Origin: Spirochaetota bacterium
GTDB taxonomy: Bacteria > Spirochaetota > UBA12135 > COTS27 > JAFLEE01
Direction: 5' to 3'
Length of the DNA stretch: 64,000 nt
Assembly: GCA_017302015.1 (NCBI GenBank)
Contig: JAFLEE010000003.1
Location: 62,001-126,000, forward strand
Of the stretch, positions 17,390 through 26,037 are shown piece after piece (the stretch's first letter is position 1; the number at the start of each line of letters is the position of its first letter). Made by a program: the position numbers and the translations under genes. The notes beneath the pieces are model-generated. The model saw nothing but the letters and a program-made list of their open reading frames with translations, had not been told where the DNA came from and did not search any database.

Positions 17390-18058
17390 ATGCTTTACAT
17401 CGACTTCGAGGCCGCCACCGAGGCGGAAGCCGTGCAACTCGCCCTGGATTCCCTGGGCCTCACCCGAGACGACATCACCTACGAGGTGCTCGAAAAAGAG
17501 AAGAAGGGGCTCTTCGGCCTCGGCAAGAGCCAGAAGGCCAAGGTGCGCATCTTCTACAAGGAGAAGAGCGAACTCAACCACCTCATCGAGAAGGTGAAGA
17601 CGCTGCTGCTCATGCTCGAGCCCGCGGCCAAGATCGAAGTCAACACCTCGGAAGACAACAAGTACGTCATCAGCGTGGAGAGCGAGGAATCCAGCCACCT
17701 CATCGGGCGCGGGGGCAAGAACCTCCAGGCCATCCAAAACGTGGTCAACGCCATGCTCCAGAAGAACCAGAACAAGTACAAGATCCTCATCGACATCGAC
17801 CGCTATTACGCCCGCAAGGAAAAGAGCGTCATCGAGCAGGCCGTGGCCGCCGCCGAGAAGGTCCGCCAGTTCAAGAAGCCGATCTTCCTCCAGCCCATGA
17901 ATCCCTTCGAGCGCCGCCTGGTGCACATGGAACTCAAGAAGATGAACGGCATCTTCACCGAGAGCGAGGGCAGCGGCACGATCAAGAAGATCCGCATCTC
18001 CTGGCAAGGGGAGGGCGCCGCCCGGCCCGAGGAAGACCTCCAGAAGGAGCCCGGTTGA
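17390..18058 (+). CDS. jag: Jag/KhpB RNA-binding protein
   Basis: The 222-residue protein starts MLYIDFEAATEAEAVQLAL and has the Jag N-terminal domain with KKGLFGLGKSQKAKVRI (about 36-52). A KH domain follows with SSHLIGRGGKNLQAIQNVVN, and then an R3H domain with MNPFERRLVHMELKK. The order Jag_N-KH-R3H is that of Jag/KhpB, which binds RNA and is linked to cell elongation and envelope synthesis. GAGGACG lies just ahead of the ATG. It sits 26 bases after yidC and ends before a strong terminator. Confidence 0.95.
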   Translation: MLYIDFEAATEAEAVQLALDSLGLTRDDITYEVLEKEKKGLFGLGKSQKAKVRIFYKEKSELNHLIEKVKTLLLMLEPAAKIEVNTSEDNKYVISVESEESSHLIGRGGKNLQAIQNVVNAMLQKNQNKYKILIDIDRYYARKEKSVIEQAVAAAEKVRQFKKPIFLQPMNPFERRLVHMELKKMNGIFTESEGSGTIKKIRISWQGEGAARPEEDLQKEPG

Positions 18059-18110
18059 ACGCCCAGCGGGCGACCCGAACGCTTCGGCCCGCGCTTCCCA
18101 TCCCCCATCA

Positions 18111-18137
18111 GGCGCCCCCCGGGGCGCCCTTTTTTTT
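18111..18137 (+). terminator. Terminator after jag
   Basis: GGCGCCC and GGGCGCC form a GC-rich stem with a 4-base loop followed by TTTTTTTT. It ends only 20 bases before the mnmE TTG start. Confidence 0.85.
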
Positions 18138-18157
18138 CCGGTAATCCCCCCGCCCCC

Positions 18158-19551
18158 TTGAACCCGACCGAAGGCTCCCCCACGATCATCGCGCTGGCGA
18201 CGCCCTTTTCCGTCTCCGCCATCCACCTGCTGCGCCTCAGCGGCCCCCTGGCTCTGCCCTTCCTGCGGGAAGCCACCGGGATGAACGAAGTCGTCCCCAG
18301 GCACGTGTACACGAGGGCGCTACGCCTCGGCGGACGGCTCCTCGACCGCGTGGTCTGCTTCTACTTCCAGGCCCCCGCTTCCTATACGGGCGAGGAGATG
18401 GTGGAGATCCAATGCCACGGGTCGCCCCTGGTGGCCCAGTCGATCCTCAAGGCCGCCATCGCCTGGGGGCTCGCGCCCGCGGCGCCCGGCGAGTTCACCC
18501 ACCGCGCCTTCCTCAACGGCAAACTCACCCTCGAGCAGGCCGAAGCCGTCGACGGCCTCATCCGGGGCGCCAGCGAGTTCACCCGGGATAACGCCCTGCG
18601 CATCCTCGAGCGCAAATCATCCCTGCGCTTCGACGAGGCCCGGGAGACCCTGGTGTCGCTCCTGGGGGAACTGGAGACCTCCATCGAGTTCCCCGAGCAC
18701 GAGACCGATGACCTCTTCCGCCAGCGCGCGGCGCTCTACGCCCGCTTCCGCGAACGCCTGGCCGCCCTCGGCGATTTCTTGGAGCAACTCACCCGAAATT
18801 ACGAGCGCGGGAAGAAACTGGAGGAGGGGATCCGGGTCGTGCTGCTCGGCCGGCCCAATGCCGGGAAATCCACCCTCATGAACGCGCTGCTTCGGGAGGA
18901 TCGGGTGCTCGTCTCCCCCGTGGAAGGCACGACGCGGGATTTCGTGCGCGAGCGCCTCGCGCTCTCGGGCGTCCCCGTTTCCCTCTACGACACCGCGGGG
19001 CTCCGGGAGGATGCGGACGAACTCGAGATGCGCGGCATCGCCAAGACGCGGGAGCTCGCCCAGAGCGCCGACTTGGTCCTCGTCCTCGTGCACGAAAAGG
19101 CGTGCCTCCGTGAACTCTCCGGCTTCCCCGACCTCCCCCCCCCGAGCGCCGGCTCACCCTCATCAGCAAGGCCGATCTGCTTTCCCCCGAGGCCCTCGAT
19201 GCGCTCTCCGCCGAGTGCGCGGCGGCGGGCTTCCCGGCGAGCCTGTGCGTGAACCTCCTCGATCCCGAATCCGTCCCGCGCATCGAGAGCGCCCTCGAGA
19301 GCCTCCTGGCCGAGCGCTTCCGGCCCCAACCCGATGCCATCGCGCTCCTCAACGAGCGCCAGGCCTTCGTCGCACGCCGCCTGCTCGGCAAGTTCCCGGC
19401 GGTCCTGGGCCTGCTCGAGGCCCGCGCCGGGGAGGAGATCCTCGTTGAGGAACTCCGCCAGCTGCGCGAACATTTCGGCGAACTTGACCTGGCCTGGGGA
19501 ACGGACGAGATTTTTAGCGCCATCTTTTCCCGCTTCTGCATCGGAAAATAG
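18158..19551 (+). CDS. mnmE: tRNA uridine-5-carboxymethylaminomethyl GTPase MnmE, frameshifted in a poly-C run
   Basis: MnmE with MnmG modifies wobble uridine at C5. From the TTG at 18158 the N-terminal tetrahydrofolate domain, the G domain (P-loop GRPNAGKSTLMNALL, G2/G3 region EGTTRDFVRE and DTAGLRE) and helical segments are read. A run of nine Cs at 19135-19143 then breaks the frame. Downstream, from GAG at 19144, the other frame continues RRLTLISKADLLS (the SKAD base-specificity motif) to the C-terminal FCIGK. One extra C would restore a full protein of about 464 residues. This could be a sequencing or assembly error, a slippery-site phase variant or a true mutation; conserved motifs on both sides speak against old decay. 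Confidence 0.9.
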
Positions 19552-19566
19552 ATCCGCGAGGCGCGC

Positions 19567-21420
19567 TTGCCCATCACCCACTCTTTCGACGTCGTCATCA
19601 TCGGCGCCGGCCACGCCGGCCTCGAGGCCGCCCTCGCTTCGGCCCGATTGGGTTGCCGCACGGCCCTCATCACGCTCAACCTCGAGCAATTGGTGAACAT
19701 CTCCTGCAACCCGTCCATCGGGGGGCTCGGCAAGAGCCACCTGGTGGCGGAGATCGATGCCCTCGGCGGGGAGCAGGCCAAACTCGCCGACCTCTCTTCC
19801 ATCCAGTACAAGATCCTCAACAGGTCCAAGGGCATGGCCGTCTGGGCGCTGCGCTCCCAGATCGACAAGTACCTCTACGCGCGCCACGCCCGGCGGGCCG
19901 CCGAGGGCCAGGAGGGCCTGAAACTCTTCCAGGATTCGGTGGCCGACCTCCTCATGGAAGACGGGCGCCTCATCGGCCTGCGCACCGAACGGGGGGTCGT
20001 CTTCACCTGCAAGGCCGCGGTGTTCTGCACCGGCACCTTCCTGCGCGGGAAGATCACCATCGGGGAGTACACCCATTCCGGCGGCCGCATCGGGGAACTC
20101 TCCTGCGACACCCTCTCTGAATCGCTGCGCAAGACCGGGCTTCGCTTGCGTCGGCTCAAGACGGGAACGCCCGCCCGCGTCCACCGCCAGAGCCTGGATT
20201 TCTCCAAGATGGAGCGGGAAGAGGGCGATGAAGAGCCGCTGCGCTTCCATTGGAAAGAGGGCCTCAACCGCAACCCGAGGGTCCCCTGCTGGTTGACGTG
20301 GACCCACGAGGGCACGCACCGCATCATCCGGGAAAACCGCCACCGCTCGCCCCTCTATAGCGGGAAGATCGAGGGCATCGGTCCGCGCTATTGCCCTTCC
20401 ATCGAGGATAAAGTCTTCCGCTTCGCGGAAAAGGCCCGCCACCAACTCTACCTCGAGCCCGAGGGGCTGGACGTGGAGGCCTATTACGTCAACGGCTGCT
20501 CTTCGAGCATGCCCGAGGAACTCCAATGGGAGTTCATGAAGACCGTGCCCGGCATGGAGGGGGTGGAGATCTTGAAGCCCGCCTACGCCGTGGAGTACGA
20601 CAGCATCGACTCCACCCAACTCACCCACGCCCTCGAGTACAAGAACCTCCCCGGCCTTTTTTTCGCCGGGCAGGTCAACGGCACCTCGGGCTACGAAGAG
20701 GCGGCGGGGCAGGGGCTTCTCGCCGGCATCAACGCCGCCCGGCGGGCCCGGGGACTGGGCGACTTCACCCTCCCGCGCGCGACCTCGTATCTCGGCGTCA
20801 TGGTCGACGACCTCGTCCTCCAGGGGGGGGATGAACCTTACCGGATGTTCACCGCCCGAAGCGAGCACCGCCTTTCGCTGAGGCCTGACAACGCCGATCG
20901 GCGTCTGACGGCCATCGGCCGTGAACTCGGCCTCGTCCCCGACGACCAATGGGCCGCCTTCAAGGCCAAGGAGGGGCGCTTGGAGCGCATCCTCCCCAAG
21001 CTCCGCTCCGAGTCCATGGCCCCCTCGGATCTGGAGCGCGCGTTCTCCGTGCGCACCGCGGAGAGCGCGCGCTACGCCTATCTCTTCACCCGAAGCGACC
21101 TCGATACCGCGGCCCTCGCCGCCGTGTGCGCCCGGGAACTCGACGAACGAGAGGAAGACGTGCGCACCTTGGCCGCCGACCTCAAGTACCACGGCTACGT
21201 GGAGAACCAGCGCCAGGTGGTGGAGCGTACGCGCAAGCGCGAAGAGACCGCCTTTCCCCCCGCCTTCGCCTTCGAGGGGATCCCGGGCCTCAAGGTCGAG
21301 GCCGTGCAGAACCTCACCCGGGTGAAGCCGGCGACCCTCGGCCAGGCTTCCCGCATCCCGGGGGTCACCCCGGCGGACATCCAGATCCTCCTCCACCACC
21401 TCGGGAAACGCGAGGGCTAA
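19567..21420 (+). CDS. mnmG: tRNA uridine-5-carboxymethylaminomethyl modification enzyme MnmG
   Basis: The 617-residue protein starts at TTG and has the FAD dinucleotide fold DVVIIGAGHAGLEAALASARLG. SCNPSIGGLGKSHLVAEIDALGG and later RYCPSIEDKVFRF are GidA signatures. The C-terminal helical domain that binds MnmE is present. MnmG is the FAD-dependent partner of MnmE in wobble-uridine modification. It starts 15 bases after mnmE and lies 9 bases before rsmG, so the three are probably co-transcribed. If the mnmE frameshift is real in the cell, MnmG would lack its partner. Confidence 0.97.
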   Translation: MPITHSFDVVIIGAGHAGLEAALASARLGCRTALITLNLEQLVNISCNPSIGGLGKSHLVAEIDALGGEQAKLADLSSIQYKILNRSKGMAVWALRSQIDKYLYARHARRAAEGQEGLKLFQDSVADLLMEDGRLIGLRTERGVVFTCKAAVFCTGTFLRGKITIGEYTHSGGRIGELSCDTLSESLRKTGLRLRRLKTGTPARVHRQSLDFSKMEREEGDEEPLRFHWKEGLNRNPRVPCWLTWTHEGTHRIIRENRHRSPLYSGKIEGIGPRYCPSIEDKVFRFAEKARHQLYLEPEGLDVEAYYVNGCSSSMPEELQWEFMKTVPGMEGVEILKPAYAVEYDSIDSTQLTHALEYKNLPGLFFAGQVNGTSGYEEAAGQGLLAGINAARRARGLGDFTLPRATSYLGVMVDDLVLQGGDEPYRMFTARSEHRLSLRPDNADRRLTAIGRELGLVPDDQWAAFKAKEGRLERILPKLRSESMAPSDLERAFSVRTAESARYAYLFTRSDLDTAALAAVCARELDEREEDVRTLAADLKYHGYVENQRQVVERTRKREETAFPPAFAFEGIPGLKVEAVQNLTRVKPATLGQASRIPGVTPADIQILLHHLGKREG

Positions 21421-21429
21421 GGACTCCCC

Positions 21430-22059
21430 ATGAAGAAAGAGAACATCGAACTCCTGGGCATCTGCCTGGCCCAATTGGGTCTGGAAGGCCGGAAAGACGT
21501 CGCCGATCGGCTCCTTCGGTACGCCGAGTTCACCCTGGCCTGGAACCTGAAGGTCAACGTGGTGGGCACCCAAGACGAGGGGGAGTTCATCGTGAAGCAC
21601 CTCGCCGATAGCCTCGCCGCCTGGACCCATTTCGCCCCGGGGAAGAGCATCGCCGACGTGGGAAGCGGCGGCGGCCTCCCCGGGATCCCCCTGGCCATCG
21701 CGCTCCCCAGCCCGGTCACCCTGGTGGAATCCAAGGAGAAGAAGGCCTCCTTCCTCTCCGCCGCCGTGAAGGAATTGGGCCTCTCCCACGTGAAGGTGGA
21801 GTGCCGCAACGCCAACGAGGTGAAGGGCGCCTTCGACTACATCACCACCCGCGCCTTCTCCGAGATGGAGCATACGCTTAAGATCACCAACCGCATGGCC
21901 AAGGCCGAGACCGCCTGGATGTTCTACAAGGGGCGCCTCGCCCTCATCCAGGAGGAACTGAAGGCCCTCCCGGAATGGAAGAACGAGGTCCTCCCCTTAA
22001 GCGTCCCCCTCCTGGATGGCGAGCGGCACCTCGTGCGCGTCACCCGCAAGCTGGGCTAA
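21430..22059 (+). CDS. rsmG: 16S rRNA (guanine-N7)-methyltransferase RsmG
   Basis: The 209-residue protein has a SAM-binding motif I SIADVGSGGGLPGIPLAIAL, then TLVESKEKKASFLSAAVKELGL and the ITTRAFSEMEHTL segment. These are typical RsmG/GidB features. RsmG methylates a conserved guanine in the 530 loop of 16S rRNA (G527 in E. coli). The gene follows mnmG by 9 bases, the usual gidA-gidB pairing, and precedes parA. A GC-rich hairpin follows the stop. Confidence 0.95.
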   Translation: MKKENIELLGICLAQLGLEGRKDVADRLLRYAEFTLAWNLKVNVVGTQDEGEFIVKHLADSLAAWTHFAPGKSIADVGSGGGLPGIPLAIALPSPVTLVESKEKKASFLSAAVKELGLSHVKVECRNANEVKGAFDYITTRAFSEMEHTLKITNRMAKAETAWMFYKGRLALIQEELKALPEWKNEVLPLSVPLLDGERHLVRVTRKLG

Positions 22060-22069
22060 ATCCCGGGCT

Positions 22070-22096
22070 CCCGGGGGCTTTCCCCGGGGCGATTTT
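22070..22096 (+). terminator. Weak terminator after rsmG
   Basis: CCCGGGG/CCCCGGG with a 5-base loop, followed after four bases by TTTT. It separates rsmG from the parA promoter. Confidence 0.45.
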
Positions 22097-22112
22097 CCAA
22101 ATCGGGCCCCCG

Positions 22113-22121
22113 TGGTATCAT
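22113..22121 (+). promoter_or_regulatory. Extended -10 promoter of parA
   Basis: TGGTATCAT is an extended -10 box about 70 bases before the parA ATG. It matches the TGG-TAnnAT form seen ahead of aspS, lysK and the tRNA. Confidence 0.5.
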
Positions 22122-22191
22122 CCCCACTCCGAATTCTTCCACCCCCGGGGAGCGAAAAGCGCCTCCCGGCCTCCAGGGACCAATAGACCAT

Positions 22192-22953
22192 ATGGGCAAA
22201 ATCATCTCCGTCGCCAACCAGAAGGGCGGGGTGGGCAAGACCACCACCGTCATCAACCTTTCCGCCGCCCTCGGGCACCGGGGAAAGCGCATCCTGCTCA
22301 TCGATATCGACCCCCAGGGCAACGCCGCCAGCGGGCTCGGGGTGAACGCCCAAGAGGGCGTGACGAGCTACGATATCCTCATCAACGAGGTCTCCGCCGA
22401 GTCGGCGGTGCGCAAGACGGCCACCCCCGGCGTCGACATCATCACCGCCAACCAGGACCTCTCCGGCGCCCAGATCGAACTGGTGAACATGCTCGCCCGG
22501 GAGAGCCTCTTAAAGCGCGCCCTCGAGCCCCTTCGGGCCTCCTACGACTTCATCTTCATCGATACCCCCCCGAGCCTGGGGCTCCTCACGGTGAACGCGC
22601 TCACGGCCTGCGACACGGTGCTCATCCCCATCCAATGCGAGTTCTACGCCCTGGAGGGGATCGCCCAACTCATGACCAACATCAAGATGATCAAGCAGAA
22701 CCTGAACCCCAGCCTCCTCATCGAGGGGGTCTGCCTCACGATGTACGATTCCCGCACCAACCTCTCCCGGGAGGTGATGGAAGACGTCGTGGCCCACTTC
22801 AAGGAGAAGACCTTCAAGTCGATCATCCCCCGCAATATCCGCCTCTCCGAGGCGCCCTCCCTGGGCAAGCCCATCTCGGCCTATTCCCCCGAGAGCCAGG
22901 GGGCCCAGGCCTACGAGAAACTCGCCGACGAATTCCTTTCCCGAAACCCCTGA
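22192..22953 (+). CDS. parA: Chromosome partitioning ATPase ParA (Soj)
   Basis: The 253-residue protein has the deviant Walker A loop ANQKGGVGKTTTVINLSAAL near the N-terminus, the LLIDIDPQGNAASGLG motif and FIFIDTPPSLGLLTVNAL (Walker B region). The length and lack of an N-terminal HTH mark it as a chromosomal Soj-type ParA. It binds DNA non-specifically as an ATP dimer and moves ParB-parS complexes during segregation. It is followed 11 bases later by parB and lies close to two parS sites. Confidence 0.97.
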   Translation: MGKIISVANQKGGVGKTTTVINLSAALGHRGKRILLIDIDPQGNAASGLGVNAQEGVTSYDILINEVSAESAVRKTATPGVDIITANQDLSGAQIELVNMLARESLLKRALEPLRASYDFIFIDTPPSLGLLTVNALTACDTVLIPIQCEFYALEGIAQLMTNIKMIKQNLNPSLLIEGVCLTMYDSRTNLSREVMEDVVAHFKEKTFKSIIPRNIRLSEAPSLGKPISAYSPESQGAQAYEKLADEFLSRNP

Positions 22954-22964
22954 AAGAGGCAGTC

Positions 22965-23819
22965 ATGGCACAGCGCAAGGCACTCGGCCGCGGTCTCTCC
23001 GCCCTCCTGGGCGGGGAAGAACCGTCGACCACCACCGCGGTCAAGAACCAGATCATCGAGATCCCCATCGACCGCATCCGCCCCGGGGGCGACCAGACGC
23101 GCACCGTCTTCGATAAGGACGCCCTAGAGGAGATGGCGGCCTCCATCAAGCGCCTGGGGGTGGTCAACCCCATCGTCGTCCACGAGGCCTCGGGCTTCTA
23201 CGAGCTCATCGCCGGGGAGCGGCGCTGGCGGGCGAGCAAGGAACTCGGTCACAAGACGATCCGGGCCATGGTGGAGAACCGCAGCGACGAGGACCGCCTC
23301 CTCATCGCCATCGCCACCAACGTCCACAACGAGAAGCTCACCCCCGTGGAAGAGGCGCAAAGCTACGAACTCCTCGCCCGGCGCCTGGGCTGCACCCACG
23401 AGGAGGTGGCCCAGAAGATCGGCAAGAGCCGCTCCCACGTCACCAATATGCTGCGGGTGCTGAAGCTCCCCGATTCCATCCGCCGCCACATCAATTCGGG
23501 GAAGGTGAACCTGGGCCAGGCCAAGGTGCTCGCCGGCCTCGACGACCGGGAACAGGAGAAGATGCTCAAACGCATCCTCGAGGGCGGCCTCTCGGTGCGC
23601 GAGGTGGAAAAGAGCGCCCCGAGCAAGAAAAAAGTTCCACGTGGAACCTCGGGGCGAGGAGCGACCGAAGACCTCGCCCACCTCGAGAAGAAGCTGCGCG
23701 ACCACCTCCAGACGAAGGTCGCCATCCGGGGGAGCCGCGGCGGCAAGGGCCGCATCGAGATCGATTATTATTCCGACGAGAACCTGGGTCGCATCCTCAA
23801 GAAGATGGGCCTTTCCTAG
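22965..23819 (+). CDS. parB: Chromosome partitioning protein ParB (Spo0J)
   Basis: The 284-residue protein starts MAQRKALGRGLSALLGG, the usual ParA-interacting N-terminus. The CTPase/sulfiredoxin-like core has ELIAGERRWRASKEL and NVHNEKLTPVEEAQSY. The DNA-binding domain has a helix-turn-helix around HEEVAQKIGKSRSHVTNML. The C-terminal dimer domain follows a linker. Part of that linker (KKVPRGTSGRG) is encoded by a parS-like site, so gene and binding site overlap. ParB spreads from parS as a CTP-dependent clamp and is moved by ParA. Confidence 0.97.
   Translation: MAQRKALGRGLSALLGGEEPSTTTAVKNQIIEIPIDRIRPGGDQTRTVFDKDALEEMAASIKRLGVVNPIVVHEASGFYELIAGERRWRASKELGHKTIRAMVENRSDEDRLLIAIATNVHNEKLTPVEEAQSYELLARRLGCTHEEVAQKIGKSRSHVTNMLRVLKLPDSIRRHINSGKVNLGQAKVLAGLDDREQEKMLKRILEGGLSVREVEKSAPSKKKVPRGTSGRGATEDLAHLEKKLRDHLQTKVAIRGSRGGKGRIEIDYYSDENLGRILKKMGLS
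23633..23648. promoter_or_regulatory. parS site inside parB
   Basis: AGTTCCACGTGGAACC holds the 14-bp palindrome GTTCCACGTGGAAC, the core of the common TGTTCCACGTGGAACA parS. It lies in the linker-coding part of parB. Confidence 0.85.
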
Positions 23820-23837
23820 CGCCCCTCGAGCCCCCAA

Positions 23838-23891
23838 AAAAAGAAGCCCCCGCCGATGTTCCACGTGGAACACCCGCGGGGGCCTTTTTTT
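23838..23891. terminator. Bidirectional terminator between parB and RNase J gene, enclosing parS
   Basis: GCCCCCGC (23846-23853) pairs with GCGGGGGC (23876-23883), with TTTTTTT after it on the plus strand and AAAAAAA before it, giving T-runs for both converging genes. The 22-base loop region contains a complete parS palindrome that would extend the hairpin. Confidence 0.85.
23857..23872. promoter_or_regulatory. Perfect parS site
   Basis: TGTTCCACGTGGAACA is a perfect 16-bp palindrome identical to the known parS of several bacteria. It lies 38 bases after the parB stop, inside the terminator hairpin. Confidence 0.92.
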
Positions 23892-23904
23892 CCGGTAGGA
23901 TCCG

Positions 23905-25806
23905 TTAGCGGGGCTGGGCCACCTGGAAATTGAGGAAGACGTAGATCGAGGGGGTTTTGCCGGTGGAGCCCTCGAAGAAGCGCTTCAGTTCTTTCTTGGC
24001 CTGCTGCTCCACCTTCTTGCGGTCTTTGAAGATCTCGATGGCGTTCTCCTCCAGGAAGCGCACGAGGGACTTCTTCGACTTCTCGAAAAGATCCTCCCGG
24101 ATGCCCCGGTGCACGAAGCCCTTGGTGACGATTTCCGTCTCTTGGATGCCCTTCTCGGAGCCGCGGACATTGTAGATGACGAGGCCGTTTCGCCCGAGGC
24201 TCACCCGGTCTTCGACCACCTCTTCGTTGATCCCGTTGTCGCGGTCGTTCTCCACGAAGCACGGGTTAATCTTGATCTTCTCCAAGAGGCGCAGGCCCTT
24301 GGAACCGACTTCCACCCTCTGGCCGTTCTCGATGAGGAAGATGTTGAACTTGTTGATCCCGGCCTCGAGGGCCAGGTCGCGGTGCTTCATGAGGTGCACC
24401 GTCTCGCCGTGGAAGGGGATGAAGAACTTCGGCCGCGTGACCTTGAGCATGGTCTTCAGCTCTTCCTGGTAGCCGTGGCCGGTGGTGTGGATCTTGATGT
24501 CTTTGTTGGTGACCACCTTCACCCCCTCCTTCATCAGCTTGTTGATGAGGGTATTGACGCTGGTTTCGTTCCCCGGGATCGTGGAGGAGGAGAAGAGGAT
24601 CGTGTCTTCCTTCTCGAGCTTGATCACCTTATGGCGGCCCGAGGCGATGCCGGAGAGCCCGGCGGTCTGCTCGCCCTGGCTCCCCGTGGCGAGGATGAGG
24701 ATCTTATTCTTCTGGATGCGCCGCAGGTCGGATTCGACGAGGATCGTGTTCTCGTAGGTGCGGAATTGCCGCACGCCGATGGCCGCCTCGGTGTTCTCAA
24801 GCATCGAACGGCCGGTCATGAAGACCTTTCGCCCCGTGCGGCTGGCGATCTCGAGGAGCTTCTGGATGCGGTGAATCTGGGAAGCGAAGGTGGCGAGGAT
24901 CACGCGGCCCTCGGCTTCCAGGAGCACCTGCTCCAAGTTGGCGCTCACATCGGATTCCGAGAGGCTATGGCCGGGGTTGATGGCGTTGGTGGAATCGCTG
25001 ACGAGGCAGAGAACGCCCTTGCTGCCGTAGCGCTTGAGGGCGGTGAGGTCGGTCACCGGCTCGTATTGGGCGCTCGCGTCGATCTTGAAGTCGCCGGTAT
25101 GGATGATGGTGCCCGCCGGCGTCTGGATGGCCAGGGCGATGGCATCGGGGATGGAGTGGTTGACGTGGATGGGGTCGATGGTGAACGGCCCGACGGGGAA
25201 GGACTTCCCTTTTTTCACGTCCTTAATTTTGTACCGCAGGTTCGGGCATTTATCCGCCAGGGATTTTTCGACCATGGCGCGCGTGAAGGGCGTGGCCCAG
25301 ATCGGCACGTTCACCTTGTTCAAGAAGAGGTGGAGCGCCCCGATATGGTCCAAGTGCGCGTGGGTGATCACCATCCCGGAAATGCGGTGTTGGTTTTCGA
25401 TGAGGTAGGAGAAATCGTTGACGATGTAGTCCACCCCGGGTTGGTCCGCCTTCGCGAATTTGAGGCCGCAATCGATGATGAGGATGAAATCGCGGTACTC
25501 GTAGAGGATCATGTTCTTGCCGACTTCCTCCAACCCTCCCAAGACGAGGATGCTGATCTTGGTCTTGTCGTCCGGATTGTGCCGCACCGCCTTTTGGGGC
25601 GCCTCACGGGGTGGAAGAGCGGTTCGCGTCGGGCGGGAATCATGGCTCGTCTGGTTTTCTTTCGGCTCGGACGGTCGATCCCCCCTGCGCCTTCTTCCGC
25701 GTCCGCCGCGGTGGCGTCGGGGGCCTCTGGGGCCGGAGGGATTGGATGAGGAAGCGTCCCTGGGGCGGTTGGGATTGGCGTTTCCATCTTGGATGGGTTC
25801 TGACAT
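23905..25806 (-). CDS. rnj: Ribonuclease J with Arg/Gly-rich N-terminal extension
   Basis: The 633-residue protein is a metallo-beta-lactamase/beta-CASP nuclease. The metal motif ITHAHLDHIG is at 147-156, with DHIGALHLF after it; VNHSIPDAIALAIQT, the HTGDFKIDAS motif and later GHGYQEELKTML and PFHGETVHLMKH are RNase J marks. RNase J degrades and matures RNA by 5'-3' exonuclease and endonuclease action. Residues 1-80 precede the usual start and include a strongly basic stretch with GGRGRRRRG, likely an unstructured RNA-binding tail. The gene converges on parB. Its upstream region is unusually AT-rich. Confidence 0.94.
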   Translation of the reverse strand: MSEPIQDGNANPNRPRDASSSNPSGPRGPRRHRGGRGRRRRGDRPSEPKENQTSHDSRPTRTALPPREAPQKAVRHNPDDKTKISILVLGGLEEVGKNMILYEYRDFILIIDCGLKFAKADQPGVDYIVNDFSYLIENQHRISGMVITHAHLDHIGALHLFLNKVNVPIWATPFTRAMVEKSLADKCPNLRYKIKDVKKGKSFPVGPFTIDPIHVNHSIPDAIALAIQTPAGTIIHTGDFKIDASAQYEPVTDLTALKRYGSKGVLCLVSDSTNAINPGHSLSESDVSANLEQVLLEAEGRVILATFASQIHRIQKLLEIASRTGRKVFMTGRSMLENTEAAIGVRQFRTYENTILVESDLRRIQKNKILILATGSQGEQTAGLSGIASGRHKVIKLEKEDTILFSSSTIPGNETSVNTLINKLMKEGVKVVTNKDIKIHTTGHGYQEELKTMLKVTRPKFFIPFHGETVHLMKHRDLALEAGINKFNIFLIENGQRVEVGSKGLRLLEKIKINPCFVENDRDNGINEEVVEDRVSLGRNGLVIYNVRGSEKGIQETEIVTKGFVHRGIREDLFEKSKKSLVRFLEENAIEIFKDRKKVEQQAKKELKRFFEGSTGKTPSIYVFLNFQVAQPR

Positions 25807-26037
25807 AACGGAGGTCCTCGGCTACTTTTTTAAGCAGCCTATGTTTTTTTTGTGGCGAGGCTTTTTTTGCTTAAATACTTAAACAACTTAAGTCCTCTAA
25901 AATTCAGTATGAGGGGGAGAAGATTTTTTTCTTGTTATTTAGGAGCATCAGTAGGGGGTTCAGAAATTAAGAAAGTCCTTGGTGGAGTCTTGGTCGTGTT
26001 TCGTTGGCTGCGATCCAAGCCGGGAGCCGATTAAGTT
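25807..26037 (-). promoter_or_regulatory. AT-rich leader region of the RNase J gene
   Basis: This 231-bp stretch is clearly AT-rich compared with its surroundings and has several A/T homopolymers of seven or eight bases. AGCCT and AGGCT form a weak stem followed by a T-run at 25836-25870. No credible gene was found; an open frame of 60 codons on the plus strand has no coding signs. It probably holds the RNase J promoter and a long leader that may be the site of autoregulation by cleavage, which is an inference. Confidence 0.4.

Noticed and set aside
19249-19551. Separate small gene after mnmE
   Set aside because: It is the frame-shifted C-terminus of MnmE, ending in the conserved FCIGK.
25852-26034. 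60-codon open frame in the AT-rich RNase J leader
   Set aside because: No ribosome-binding site, odd composition and no recognisable family.
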